Shown here: positions 23,340-35,301 of the stretch, piece after piece
Layout of the letters: each line of letters starts with the position of its first letter
How positions within the stretch are numbered: position 1 is the first letter of the stretch
Assembly (NCBI RefSeq): GCF_900604335.1
Contig: NZ_UWOD01000001.1
Span: 558,001-622,000 of the forward strand
DNA length: 64,000 bases
Reading direction: 5' to 3'
Source of the DNA: Intestinibacillus sp. Marseille-P6563
GTDB lineage: Bacteria; Bacillota; Clostridia; Oscillospirales; Butyricicoccaceae
Position numbers and translations under genes: made by a program
The notes under the pieces: model-generated
The model's input: only the letters and a program-made list of their open reading frames with translations
What the model was told of the DNA's origin: nothing
Databases searched by the model: none

Positions 23340-25403
23340 GTGAGGAAACTGAATCATCTGCCTTTATCTGTCCGCGTCCCCATTGAAGCGGACAACCCCA
23401 GCATTGTACGCTGGGAGGAAAAGTGCATCCGGTGCGGGATGTGCAAAGAGGCCTGCACCAACCTAATGGGGGTACACGGCACTTACACTCTGGAGCAAAC
23501 CGGAGGAAAAGCCATCTGCATCTACTGCGGCCAGTGCGCCAATGTCTGCCCTGTGGACAGCATCACCGAGCGGGACGAGGCTCCCCAAGTGCAAAAGGCG
23601 ATTGCCGACCCAGACAAAGTGGTGGTGGTAAGCACCTCCCCTGCCGTTCGAGCATCGCTTGGCGAAGAATTTGGCATGGAGCCGGGCGCTTTTGTGGAGG
23701 GAAAAATGGTGGCATTGCTCCGGGCTTTGGGAGTGGACTATGTACTGGACACCAATTTTGCCGCTGACCTGACCATTGTAGAGGAGGCCAGCGAGCTGAT
23801 TCGCCGGATGAAGGAGCAGGACCGTCCCCTGCCCCAGTTCACCAGTTGCTGCCCGGGCTGGGTCCACTTTGCTGAAATCTATGCCCCCGAGTTGCTGCCT
23901 CACTTGTCCACCGCCAAAAGTCCCATTGGGATGCAGGGCCCCACGGTAAAGACCTACTTTGCCAAGCAGATGGGCCTAGACCCTCAAAAAATTGTCCATG
24001 TGGCCCTGACCCCCTGTACTGCCAAAAAGTTTGAAGTCCGGCGGGAGGAGATGCACGCCGCCGCTGACTACCACGGCGTGGAGGGGATGCGGGATACCGA
24101 CCAGGTGATCACCACCCGGGAGTTGGCCCGTTGGGCCAAGGCCGCCGACATCGACTGGAACGCTCTGGAGGACTCCGCCTATGACTCTCTAATGGGTAAA
24201 TCCTCGGGGGCGGGCGTTATTTTCGGCAACACTGGCGGCGTGATGGAGGCCGCTTTGCGCACCGCTTATGAGTACCTGACCGGTCAGGCAGCGCCGGAGT
24301 CCTTGCTGCACCTCAGCCCCGTCCGAGGCTATGAGGGGGTACGCGAGGCCCAGGTGAAAATTGGAGAGCTAACGCTGCAGGTGGCCGTGGTTTACGGTAC
24401 CGCCAACGCCCGCGCTTTCCTGCAGCGGATGAAAGAAAGCGGCAAGCAGTACCACTTTGTTGAGGTCATGGCCTGCCCCGGCGGCTGCATCGGCGGTGGC
24501 GGACAGCCCAAGAATCTAATGAAAAATGCCGACGAGACCCGCAAGAGCCGCATTGCCGCTCTCTATCAACGGGACGGTTCCATGACCTTGCGCACCAGCC
24601 ACGAAAACCCTGAGATCAAAGAGGTCTATGAGGCTTTCTATGGCCAGCCTCTCAGCGAGCTGGCGGAGCAGATGCTCCACACCACTTATCAGGATCGAAG
24701 CAGTATGATACATAAGGAGGACAAAACCACCATGTCCAAGTGGAAGTGTAAGATTTGCGGTTATATCTACGAGGGTGAGACTCTGCCCGACGACTTCACC
24801 TGCCCCCTGTGCAAGCAACCGGCCTCCGCCTTTGAAAAGATGGAGGAAGTTCCTGAGAAGTGCGGCGGCAGCAAGTACGCTGGAACCCAGACCGAAAAGA
24901 ACCTGGAGGCCGCCTTCGCCGGTGAGTCTCAGGCCCGGAACAAGTACACCTACTTCTCCTCCGTGGCCCAGAAGGAAGGCTACGAGCAGATCGCTGCTCT
25001 GTTCCTCCAGACGGCAGAAAACGAGAAAGCCCACGCCAGAATGTGGTTTGAGGAGTTGCACGGTGTGGGCAACACCGCCGAGAATCTGCTCCACGCTGCC
25101 GAGGGCGAAAACTACGAATGGACGGATATGTACGACGGCTTTGCAAAGACCGCTGAGGAGGAGGGCTTCCCGGAGCTTGCCGTCAAGTTCCGTCTAGTGG
25201 CTGCCATTGAGAAGCGCCACGAGGAGCGCTACCGCGCCCTGCTGCACAATGTGGAGACTGCGCAGGTCTTCGAAAAGAGTGAGGTCAAGATGTGGGAGTG
25301 CCGCAACTGCGGTCACATCGTGGTAGGCACCGCTGCCCCACAGGTTTGCCCCACCTGCCTCTATTCTAAGAGCTTCTTTGAAATTCACAGCGACAACTAT
25401 TGA
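23340..25403 (+). CDS. Trimodular [FeFe]-hydrogenase-rubredoxin-rubrerythrin fusion
   Basis: 687 residues. A two-cluster ferredoxin domain ([22 protein letters not shown]) leads into an H-cluster domain with TSCCPGW (~167), TPCTAKKFE (~222) and [11 protein letters not shown] (~376). Then follow a rubredoxin ([10 protein letters not shown]...CPLCKQP, ~468-505), a ferritin-like diiron rubrerythrin (~515-650) and a terminal rubredoxin (CRNCGHI...CPTC). Electrons from H2 or ferredoxin could pass to the diiron site to reduce H2O2. Motif L2 has Thr where typical hydrogenases have Met. An aaggagg site and ATG (24732) precede the rubredoxin, so the last part may also be made alone. It starts at GTG 23340, downstream of perR. 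Confidence 0.93.
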   Translation: MRKLNHLPLSVRVPIEADNPSIVRWEEKCIRCGMCKEACTNLMGVHGTYTLEQTGGKAICIYCGQCANVCPVDSITERDEAPQVQKAIADPDKVVVVSTSPAVRASLGEEFGMEPGAFVEGKMVALLRALGVDYVLDTNFAADLTIVEEASELIRRMKEQDRPLPQFTSCCPGWVHFAEIYAPELLPHLSTAKSPIGMQGPTVKTYFAKQMGLDPQKIVHVALTPCTAKKFEVRREEMHAAADYHGVEGMRDTDQVITTRELARWAKAADIDWNALEDSAYDSLMGKSSGAGVIFGNTGGVMEAALRTAYEYLTGQAAPESLLHLSPVRGYEGVREAQVKIGELTLQVAVVYGTANARAFLQRMKESGKQYHFVEVMACPGGCIGGGGQPKNLMKNADETRKSRIAALYQRDGSMTLRTSHENPEIKEVYEAFYGQPLSELAEQMLHTTYQDRSSMIHKEDKTTMSKWKCKICGYIYEGETLPDDFTCPLCKQPASAFEKMEEVPEKCGGSKYAGTQTEKNLEAAFAGESQARNKYTYFSSVAQKEGYEQIAALFLQTAENEKAHARMWFEELHGVGNTAENLLHAAEGENYEWTDMYDGFAKTAEEEGFPELAVKFRLVAAIEKRHEERYRALLHNVETAQVFEKSEVKMWECRNCGHIVVGTAAPQVCPTCLYSKSFFEIHSDNY
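24714..24734 (+). promoter_or_regulatory. Internal ribosome-binding site and start in the fusion gene
   Basis: aaggagg (24714-24720) lies 11 nt before an in-frame ATG (24732-24734) that begins [11 protein letters not shown], the usual N-terminus of a stand-alone rubredoxin-rubrerythrin. It could allow separate synthesis of rubrerythrin, or be a fossil from when the two genes were separate. Confidence 0.55.
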
Positions 25404-25416
25404 TTCCATAAAAACA

Positions 25417-25450
25417 GGGAGCGCTGCAGATCGGATTCTGCAGCGCTCCC
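25417..25450 (+). terminator. Terminator of the perR-hydrogenase unit
   Basis: gggagcgctgcag pairs perfectly with ctgcagcgctccc and is followed by aattgttttttt. The 240 bp after it, up to 25694, show no convincing gene. Confidence 0.9.
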
Positions 25451-25694
25451 AATTGTTTTTTTATCTGCTACGCAGCTCGAACTTTAGCCGCCATCTATCC
25501 AGTCGTAGACGGAACATTTTAGCACTATTCTTTCCATTGACTGCATCGCTGCAGCGAACAAGATTGTGAATCGTCGTTTCCAGCAGCCTGAACTGGACGT
25601 CTCATCTACAACGCCTCTTTTCAGGCTATGTTCTTACTTTCCAAAAAAGTCAATACAGGCGTATCCCCCCATAAGTGGCTGCATGTTTCTCACA

Positions 25695-26456
25695 TCAAAG
25701 AAACAGCTCACATTCCTTACGCTCAGAGCAAACCTTCTTCAGCATCAGGCTGGCTGCAGAGAGCATGACAGGATTGAGCTTGCGAGCACCCTGCGGACAT
25801 ACGGCGATACAACGCATACAAGAGATACACGTCTTTTCATCCACTTTTTTGGGATTTCCTTTGTCGATGGCCTGTACAGGACACTCTGCTGCACAGACGC
25901 CACAGTTGGTACACTCTTTTGTTGCTTTGGGCACCATACCGGCTCCTCCAGCTTTCTTGTAAGGACGATTACCAGGAATCGTAGGTTCTGAAATATCTGC
26001 CGCAGAAAGCTTATGCTGAATCTGTTTGGCAAAATCGGAAAGCTGTGCTTCATCCTGTGCATCAGGCCGCCCGGTGGCAAACTGACGAGCGATGGAATGT
26101 TCCGCAATGGCAGCCACTGCCGCAATCACCTGAAAACCAGCCTGCTTTGCGGCATCCTCCAGTTCTACCAGCGTGTCCTCATAGGCTCGGTTGCCATAGA
26201 CACAAACCAGAATGGCTCGGGCACCGTTGCCATGTACCATGCGCAGCCGCTCTGCCGCCACAGCAGGAACACGACCACCATAGGACGGCACAGAAATGAC
26301 TGCTACATCCTCTTTTGTCAGTGAAACGGCATGAAAATCCTGCTTGCTGTCGGTCAGATCAATGGTAGTTACATCCCCCTCCAGTGCACCGGTTAAATCG
26401 TCGGCCACCTTTTTTGTTCCGCCTGTGGGGCTGAACACGATGTCATAAAGTTTCAT
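25695..26456 (-). CDS. Flavodoxin-ferredoxin (EFR1-family) protein
   Basis: 253 residues. The flavodoxin-like N-terminus has an FMN phosphate loop FSPTGGTKKVA (about 8-18) and SVPSYGGRVP. The C-terminus holds two [4Fe-4S] motifs, CTNCGVCAAECP and CISCMRCIAVCP (about 180-220). It is a cytoplasmic electron carrier that can transfer between flavin and iron-sulphur partners. It is the last of three co-directed genes (MDR oxidoreductase, nitroreductase, this), with 15-16 bp gaps suggesting one operon. Confidence 0.88.
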   Translation of the reverse strand: MKLYDIVFSPTGGTKKVADDLTGALEGDVTTIDLTDSKQDFHAVSLTKEDVAVISVPSYGGRVPAVAAERLRMVHGNGARAILVCVYGNRAYEDTLVELEDAAKQAGFQVIAAVAAIAEHSIARQFATGRPDAQDEAQLSDFAKQIQHKLSAADISEPTIPGNRPYKKAGGAGMVPKATKECTNCGVCAAECPVQAIDKGNPKKVDEKTCISCMRCIAVCPQGARKLNPVMLSAASLMLKKVCSERKECELFL

Positions 26457-26471
26457 CAGAATATCCTCCTT

Positions 26472-27314
26472 TTACTCGGCAATACGCCAGGAAATCATGT
26501 AATGTATGTTCTCAGGAAGGTTTTCATTTTCCTGGGCCATCTGTTCGAAGGCTCCAGTCAGGCCCAGCTCCAAAGCTGTCTGGTGGAAATGGGACAGGGC
26601 AATGCCCAGATCCACCTGTTTGATGATTTCTTCTCCTTTAGAAAGTTCGGGTTTATAATCCGCATAAAAGTGATAGGCGTTTTCGGTTTTACGCACCCGC
26701 CACGGCTGGGCATTTTTTGCCGAGGGAGCCAGCCGCACCATTTCCAGCGGCTGGGCATAGGCTCCGGCCATGTCCTTGGTAAGCGGAGTGCGAAAATCCG
26801 CCTGATAGAATAGCTTTTTCCACTCTTTTCGGGAAGAAGATTTCATGGTGGAGCGTATCAGGTTTTCCGTCAGGCTGCGTTTGGCTGCGGGATAGCCTAC
26901 CGGTGAAATCGCCGGAAACAGTTCGTCCTTTGGAATTTTCATGGCAGAAGCAAAGCTGTCTCGATTGAAGGTCGCTGCCAACCACACCGTACCCAGTCCC
27001 ATATGAGTGGCTGACAGAATCAGATTTTCAAATTCATATCCGGCTGCCAGGGGTGCCAGCTTTGTATCCGGGATGGAGACCCCCAGGAAAGTACTCGCGC
27101 CCTTAATGACACCGTAGGTTCCCAGCTTTTCCCCATCTGAATGCAGCTCCTTATCCACGATGTATGTATGGACAGGAACGCCAAAGGGATTATCCAGCTG
27201 TTTCATACACATAAGCAGGGCTTCTCGATCTTGGGGCAGCAAGGGCTTACTCTCATAAGTGCGAACACTGTGCCGTTTTTGAACGGTTTCTACAACAGGA
27301 ATGGACAATTTCAT
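26472..27314 (-). CDS. Nitroreductase-family flavoprotein
   Basis: 280 residues. The N-terminal QKRHSVRTYESKPL is the FMN-binding start of the nitroreductase fold. GYEFENLILSATHMGLGTVWLAATF and LAPSAKNAQPWRV (about residues 90-115 and 195-207) are conserved cores; the protein looks like two half-folds, as in the TM1586-type group. Substrate is unknown. Operon position with a flavodoxin-ferredoxin and an NADPH oxidoreductase suggests detoxification of quinones or nitro compounds. Confidence 0.85.
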   Translation of the reverse strand: MKLSIPVVETVQKRHSVRTYESKPLLPQDREALLMCMKQLDNPFGVPVHTYIVDKELHSDGEKLGTYGVIKGASTFLGVSIPDTKLAPLAAGYEFENLILSATHMGLGTVWLAATFNRDSFASAMKIPKDELFPAISPVGYPAAKRSLTENLIRSTMKSSSRKEWKKLFYQADFRTPLTKDMAGAYAQPLEMVRLAPSAKNAQPWRVRKTENAYHFYADYKPELSKGEEIIKQVDLGIALSHFHQTALELGLTGAFEQMAQENENLPENIHYMISWRIAE

Positions 27315-27330
27315 TGTATTTCACCCTCTC

Positions 27331-28332
27331 TCACAGCTGAATCATAACTTTACCGTTGAGCTGACCCTTAGCCACAAGCCGTAATGCCTCATTGGCCTGA
27401 TCCAGAGAAAAAACACGAGAATCGACGGCAGGCTTGACCTGTTGCTTCTCCACGATCTCAGTGATTTTTCGCAGCTGTGCCCCATTGGAACGGACAAACA
27501 CAAACCGATATTCTTTGCCCTGCTTTTGAGCAGCCTTGTCTAATTTACTGCCCGCCAGGGTGAACATCTGTTTTTTCAGGCCGCCGAACTGATGCCGCAG
27601 GGCAAAAGTTTTATTGGGTCCAGTTCGCAGGCTCACCAACCGCCCGCCCTTTTTCAGCACCGCCAGTTCGTGTTCGAACTCGTCAGGCCCCAAGGTGTCG
27701 ATCACATGGTCTATATCAGACAATCCTTCCCAATAGTTTTCTGTTTTGTAGTCGAGATACCGATCAACTCCCATAGCGAGAAACTGCTCTTTCGCCCGTG
27801 CGTTGCCGGTCACGATCACTTGCAGCCCCAGGGCCTTGGCGATGGGAACCGCCATCTGACCGAAACTGCCAGAGCCACCGGGGATCAGGATCGTTTGACC
27901 AGGCTTTGCTTCCAGCTCTTCCACGATAGCCTGATAGGCCGTCAAACCGGTCAGCGGGATAGCTGCGGCAGTATTGAAGTCATACCCTTTCGGCATTTTG
28001 GCAACGGCATCCTGCTCGACCGCTACATATTCTGCGAAAGCACCGATTTTTCCAATCGGCAGGCGGGTGTAGACTCGGTCTCCTTTTTTGAATCCCTCAA
28101 CCTTGCTGCCTACCTGCTCCACAATACCGGAGCATTCATTGCCCAGTGTCAGGGGCATCGGATAATCCTGAATCAGTTTTACGCTTCCTGTCAGGATCAG
28201 CAGTTCCACTGGATTAACTGCTGCAGCTTTTACCCGAATCAGTACTTCAGAATCTGAAATCTGAGGCTTCGGGATGTCGCTCAGGGTCACGTTGATTTCT
28301 TTGGAGTAGTTTTTGATTTGGACCGCTTTCAT
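27331..28332 (-). CDS. NADP-dependent MDR oxidoreductase (quinone-reductase type)
   Basis: 333 residues of the zinc-independent medium-chain dehydrogenase/reductase family. A GroES-like N-terminal domain (GNECSGIVEQVGSKVEGFKKGDRV) is followed by a Rossmann fold with ILIPGGSGSFGQMAVPIAKALG (about 150-171), a modified AXXGXXG nucleotide site. There are no catalytic zinc ligands. It probably reduces quinones or enones with NADPH. It is divergently transcribed from the Rrf2 regulator, and both promoters share two palindromes. Confidence 0.88.
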   Translation of the reverse strand: MKAVQIKNYSKEINVTLSDIPKPQISDSEVLIRVKAAAVNPVELLILTGSVKLIQDYPMPLTLGNECSGIVEQVGSKVEGFKKGDRVYTRLPIGKIGAFAEYVAVEQDAVAKMPKGYDFNTAAAIPLTGLTAYQAIVEELEAKPGQTILIPGGSGSFGQMAVPIAKALGLQVIVTGNARAKEQFLAMGVDRYLDYKTENYWEGLSDIDHVIDTLGPDEFEHELAVLKKGGRLVSLRTGPNKTFALRHQFGGLKKQMFTLAGSKLDKAAQKQGKEYRFVFVRSNGAQLRKITEIVEKQQVKPAVDSRVFSLDQANEALRLVAKGQLNGKVMIQL

Positions 28333-28407
28333 ATAAGACCTCTCTGCATAAATTCTGGTTTTATAGAATCTCTCTTGCTTTTTTTCGCAAGAACCGATAA
28401 AATATTA

Positions 28408-28430
28408 GATGTAATAAATCAAATTACATC
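28408..28430. promoter_or_regulatory. Operator palindrome 1 (GATGTAA-N9-TTACATC)
   Basis: A perfect inverted repeat with 7-bp arms and a 9-bp centre between the divergent MDR and Rrf2 genes. An identical-arm copy lies at 28453-28475. Their centres are 45 bp apart, about four helical turns. Confidence 0.8.
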
Positions 28431-28452
28431 TTCTTTAGTTTAGCACCCACAT

Positions 28453-28475
28453 GATGTAAAGTCAATAGTTACATC
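28453..28475. promoter_or_regulatory. Operator palindrome 2 (GATGTAA-N9-TTACATC)
   Basis: Same arms and centre length as the copy at 28408-28430. It lies about 40 bp before the Rrf2 start codon, consistent with autorepression and with control of the divergent redox operon. Confidence 0.8.
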
Positions 28476-28515
28476 TCTGATAATGTGTTTGCTTTTGAAA
28501 GGATATCGAGTATTT

Positions 28516-28962
28516 ATGCAGATCAGTATAAAATGTTCTGTTGCAGTTCACTGCCTAATTTTTATCCATGAAGCGAAAGGAATTGCAAAAGTAACTAGTA
28601 ATCTTTTGGCCCAAAGCACAGGAAGCAATCCTGTTGTAATCCGCAACATTCTCAGCGCCCTGAAAAAAGCAGGGCTTATTACAGTGCCCCGTGGCACCGG
28701 CGGTGCAGAATTGTGCGCCGACCCATCCCAAATCACCTTATACCAAATCTATTCTGCACTGGAGCCAGATGGCGTGACCTCCATCATTGGAATTCATCCC
28801 TGTGATGGCCGCCCTTGTCCGGTTGCACAAAATATTCGCAAAGTGCTGGAGCCGCCGTATCATAAAATTGAAGATGCCGTCAAGGAAGCGATGGAAGAAA
28901 TTACGCTACAATCCATGATTGATGATTTTCATGGCATAGTTCAGCAAAGCTCTACCACTTAA
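28516..28962 (+). CDS. Rrf2-family transcriptional regulator
   Basis: 148 residues with the Rrf2 winged helix (KVTSNLLAQSTGSNPVVIRNILSALKKAGLI; motif NPVVIRNILSAL) and the glycine-rich wing RGTGG. A loop with two cysteines (GIHPCDGRPCPV) could be redox active, but the classic three-cysteine Fe-S cluster pattern of IscR/NsrR is not seen; it resembles the YwnA-type branch. The ATG at 28516 (MQISIKCSVAVHCL) fits the family start. It probably controls the divergent MDR-nitroreductase-flavodoxin operon through the two palindromes. Confidence 0.87.
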   Translation: MQISIKCSVAVHCLIFIHEAKGIAKVTSNLLAQSTGSNPVVIRNILSALKKAGLITVPRGTGGAELCADPSQITLYQIYSALEPDGVTSIIGIHPCDGRPCPVAQNIRKVLEPPYHKIEDAVKEAMEEITLQSMIDDFHGIVQQSSTT

Positions 28963-29831
28963 AAGGGCTTGCAATAAAAAACAGCCATGGCAAACCCCAG
29001 AGCTGTTTTGGTTGACCAGCTGTAGCTCCGTCTTTCCGTGCCGAATAACGGCGGCTACATACTGCACCGAAGCATTGGTCAGGACTATTAGGCCGGATTA
29101 TCTAGCGACAGCATTGATTCACTTTTGAAGAACTGCCCGAACATCGCCGCATAACCGTTGAGGGTATGATCATAATCCACGGAACCGGTGTTTATCCGCT
29201 TCGCCAGAGCCGATCTGGACGGCAAGCCAGACGCAGGCAAGCAGCAGACAGAAAATCTCACTAACAAGCGTACCTAAAGCAAACCTAGTTAAGCCCATGG
29301 CACTAAAAATATTACTAAGTAGTTGGACTTCCAGATAGTCTTTAGCCAGATTACAAACTACTCCTTTTGCCCTCAGCAGATGCAATATTCCTATCGATAC
29401 AACAAAATGAGAAAGTGTTATTTTCCATATGGTGATAAACCTACAAAAAAAGAATACCAGAAGCAAGTGGACACGATTTGTCCCTTTTCTTCTAGCATTT
29501 TTTATTCTTTTGGAGATTCTGTCAAATAATCTGACCGCTCAAACTCCCTTCTTGTTTTTTTACATTCAGATATTTGCTCCACTTCAAAAGTAAAATAACT
29601 TTTCCATCTGTGCAATACAAAAAAAGCCCGCTCGGGCGAAGAATATAATAGTGATGCTCCACAATATGGCTTTCCACCAGCTATTATTTCAAGAAACACT
29701 TCATAACCCAGCCCCTCATGGATGGTTTTACGAACTATTTTAAGTTATATACCTTACTTTTTACAGATTTGTTAAGGTCAACTCGGATACACATTCCCGG
29801 TTCCCCAGTGATAGTTTGCCTTACGGCATAA
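28963..29831. other. Intergenic region with gene relics
   Basis: About 870 nt without an intact gene. A hairpin at 28981-29009 may terminate the Rrf2 transcript. Between about 29095 and 29230, one minus-strand frame reads LAKRINTGSVDYDHTLNGYA and MFGQFFKSESMLSLDNPA before a stop, which looks like the end of a decayed protein gene I cannot name. A weak hydrophobic 98-residue frame (29170-29466, minus) overlaps it and has no supporting features. Confidence 0.4.
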
Positions 29832-29836
29832 AAAGA

Positions 29837-29863
29837 GGCCAGCCGCCTAACAGGCTGCTGGCC
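29837..29863 (-). terminator. Terminator of the bgl operon
   Basis: ggccagc/gctggcc outer stem with an inner cct/agg pairing, and a T run (ctctttttatg) on the minus strand. It lies 69 bp after the GH1 stop codon. Confidence 0.75.
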
Positions 29864-29931
29864 AAAAAAAACTTTATCTCTGTCCTATTTATGTCCTATT
29901 TATATGTAATGGCTTAGTCAATGGAAGAAAG

Positions 29932-33290
<3,359 letters not shown>

Positions 33291-33407
33291 TTACCTCCTG
33301 TTTCTATTCCCGTTCTTCTGTGCGGTAACACTAAAATAATACATATTTTCACCAAATACAATGTGCAAAATGCATTTCGGTCCATCGGTTCAAAATACAT
33401 AAAAAAA

Positions 33408-33434
33408 GAACCGATGCTGGTGAAACATCGGTTC
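33408..33434 (-). terminator. Terminator after the RpiR gene
   Basis: gaaccgatg/catcggttc with a 9-nt loop, followed on the minus strand by ttctttttttatg. It separates the regulator from bglF. Confidence 0.8.
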
Positions 33435-33443
33435 AAAAAGCGA

Positions 33444-34313
33444 TTACGCATCAAAGTTTTCATTGAGCAGAAGGTTCCTGTGACGGACCATTTCCAGTGA
33501 AGATTGCACGTGCTGTTCCTGACAGCGCGAGAGCAACAGAGAAAAAAAGATATCAAAGACGTAATTGCTTGCCGCAAAGGAAGTGATAACATCCAAGCTC
33601 AGAATAGAGTCACGATTGGGAATTTCTACGACCTCATGGCACCATGGACGGGTTCTCTGGTTGTGCGGGCCCAGAATCCCAACCACATGATTATGCGTGG
33701 CAGTGCGCAGATACTGTGCCATGGTTTCCACCGTGCGATTGGCTCCCGTAAAGCTGATCACGAAGGCGACCGTCTTTTTATGCTTTCGGGCCGCAAGATA
33801 GTGACCGTTGATGCTCTCATAGGCAGAGCTTTCCACGCCGAGCGTTGCAAACTTAAACGCCGCGCCCTGTGCCAGCGTATAGCTAATCCCTGTACCATAG
33901 ATATCAATGCACTCGGCTTCCTGCAAAAAGTGGTTGATGCGCAGCATGTCGGTCTTGTTCAGCGTCAGCCGCGTATTGGTGACTGCCTTGTCATACAGTC
34001 CCGGAATGGTATGGATAATATCCGAGTAGGAACTTTGCGGCGTGATCGGTTCATTGGCTAGAATCTGCCCGATGCGCTCATTCTGATTGACTTCTGCAAT
34101 CAATTTGAGCTTCAATTCCTGATATCCGGACAGGCCAAGTTTCTGGCTCAGACGAACCACGGTTGCCTTGCTGGTCAGCGACTCCTTGGCAAGTTCTCCG
34201 GCTGAAATATCTGGAATTTGATCCATGTGCGTCAGAATATAGTTTGCAACATCCTTTTCGTGATTTGTGAAGTTCTTCATCTCTTTCAGCTGCACCAACA
34301 ACACAATCTTCAC
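33444..34313 (-). CDS. MurR/RpiR-family sugar-phosphate regulator
   Basis: 289 residues. The N-terminal HTH_6 domain (LAKESLTSKATVVRLSQKLGLSGY; motif SKATVVRLSQKLG, about 45-65) is followed by a SIS sugar-phosphate domain (DIYGTGISYTLAQGAAFKFATLG, about 140-160). Such regulators sense phosphosugars; here the likely ligand comes from BglF/GH1. The start is GTG at 34313. It lies directly upstream of bglF in the same direction. Confidence 0.9.
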   Translation of the reverse strand: MKIVLLVQLKEMKNFTNHEKDVANYILTHMDQIPDISAGELAKESLTSKATVVRLSQKLGLSGYQELKLKLIAEVNQNERIGQILANEPITPQSSYSDIIHTIPGLYDKAVTNTRLTLNKTDMLRINHFLQEAECIDIYGTGISYTLAQGAAFKFATLGVESSAYESINGHYLAARKHKKTVAFVISFTGANRTVETMAQYLRTATHNHVVGILGPHNQRTRPWCHEVVEIPNRDSILSLDVITSFAASNYVFDIFFSLLLSRCQEQHVQSSLEMVRHRNLLLNENFDA

Positions 34314-34430
34314 CTTCTTTCCTACATCCTGTCTTGTAGTGAGTATACCATAACCTCAAATAATTTACAATTCCAGATCGCTCCCCTTGTACAAACTCGG
34401 TCCAATCGCAGCAATCCTGAAGGATGGGTT

Positions 34431-34598
34431 TCACAAGTCAGAAAATCCGTCTTTTCTTTTGGACTTCATATTCCAGAATACCACATTCATCAGAATAACA
34501 ATCAGCAAAACAGCTGCCATTCCCATCCAAAAGCCCATATCAATTCCCAAAAAGGATGTCGTACCAAATAAGTTTGTCCAAAGAGTTGCCCAATTCAT
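34431..34598 (-). CDS. Small membrane protein of the Mg2+ ATPase locus
   Basis: 55 residues, MNWATLWTNLFGTTSFLGID, then a single membrane helix (MGFWMGMAAVLLIVILMNVVF shown as MAAVLLIVILMNVVF) and a basic tail KSKRKDG. It directly follows the C-terminal fragment of the P-type ATPase with an 18-bp gap. Small one-helix proteins of this look occur beside MgtA-type ATPases in Firmicutes and may stabilise or regulate the pump; this is inference from context. Confidence 0.6.
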   Translation of the reverse strand: MNWATLWTNLFGTTSFLGIDMGFWMGMAAVLLIVILMNVVFWNMKSKRKDGFSDL

Positions 34599-34616
34599 AA
34601 AAAATACCTCCAATCT

Positions 34617-35301
34617 TTAAAGCAGTTCACCGTAGTGCCGCACATAGGCTTTTTTCAAGCTGGTAGCCAACACCATGTAAAGCAGAATACACGGAATCAA
34701 GTAGGCGAAGTAAGCGGGAGACAGAGCCACAAAGCCAAGGATAGTTCCAAGGGGTGTAAACGGGATGATCGTAAGTACTGCAATTCCAGTCATGGTCAGC
34801 AGCGTCAGCGGCGTAGAGGCTCTGCTTTGGATAAAAGGCAGCTTGGGCGTACGGATCATATGGATCACAAGCGTTTGGCTCCACATAGATTCCACGAACC
34901 AACCAGCTTGGAACAATCCAATGTATTTTGCCTGCATCATGGCCAGCTCTGCCCCGCTGAAATGGGCGGGCAAATCGTTGAACAGCACGCCTTTCGAGAC
35001 AAACAGCGGGCAAAATACGAAGTACATAAACAAATAGGTCGTAAAGTCAAAGATGGAACTGGTTGGTCCAAGCCAGATCATGAAATTACCCACACTGGAT
35101 GCATCCCACTTCCGGGGCTTTGCAATAAATTCCTCGTCCACATTGTCCCAGGGGATCGCAGTACAGGACAGGTCGTAGATTAGGTTTAAGAAAATCAGAT
35201 GTACGCTCATCATCGGAAGGAAAGGCAATAGCGCCGATGCAGCCAACACCGAAAACATATTTCCGAAGTTGGACGAAGCCGTCATCTTAATGTACTTGAT
35301 C
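34617..35301 (-). pseudogene. mgtA: mgtA copy 1, C-terminal fragment cut by IS
   Basis: 222 residues beginning [15 protein letters not shown] and ending [12 protein letters not shown]: the last transmembrane segments (about M5-M10 region) of a P3-type magnesium-translocating ATPase. The upstream part is at 36785-38873, separated by an IS256-family insertion flanked by the 8-bp duplication acttgatc. Joined at the duplication, the two halves read [19 protein letters not shown] without a frameshift. The fragment lacks the catalytic domain and cannot pump by itself. Confidence 0.9.

Noticed and set aside
29170-29466. 98-residue hydrophobic frame on the minus strand
   Set aside because: It lacks a good ribosome-binding site, a family or a plausible membrane topology, and overlaps a better-looking relic frame.
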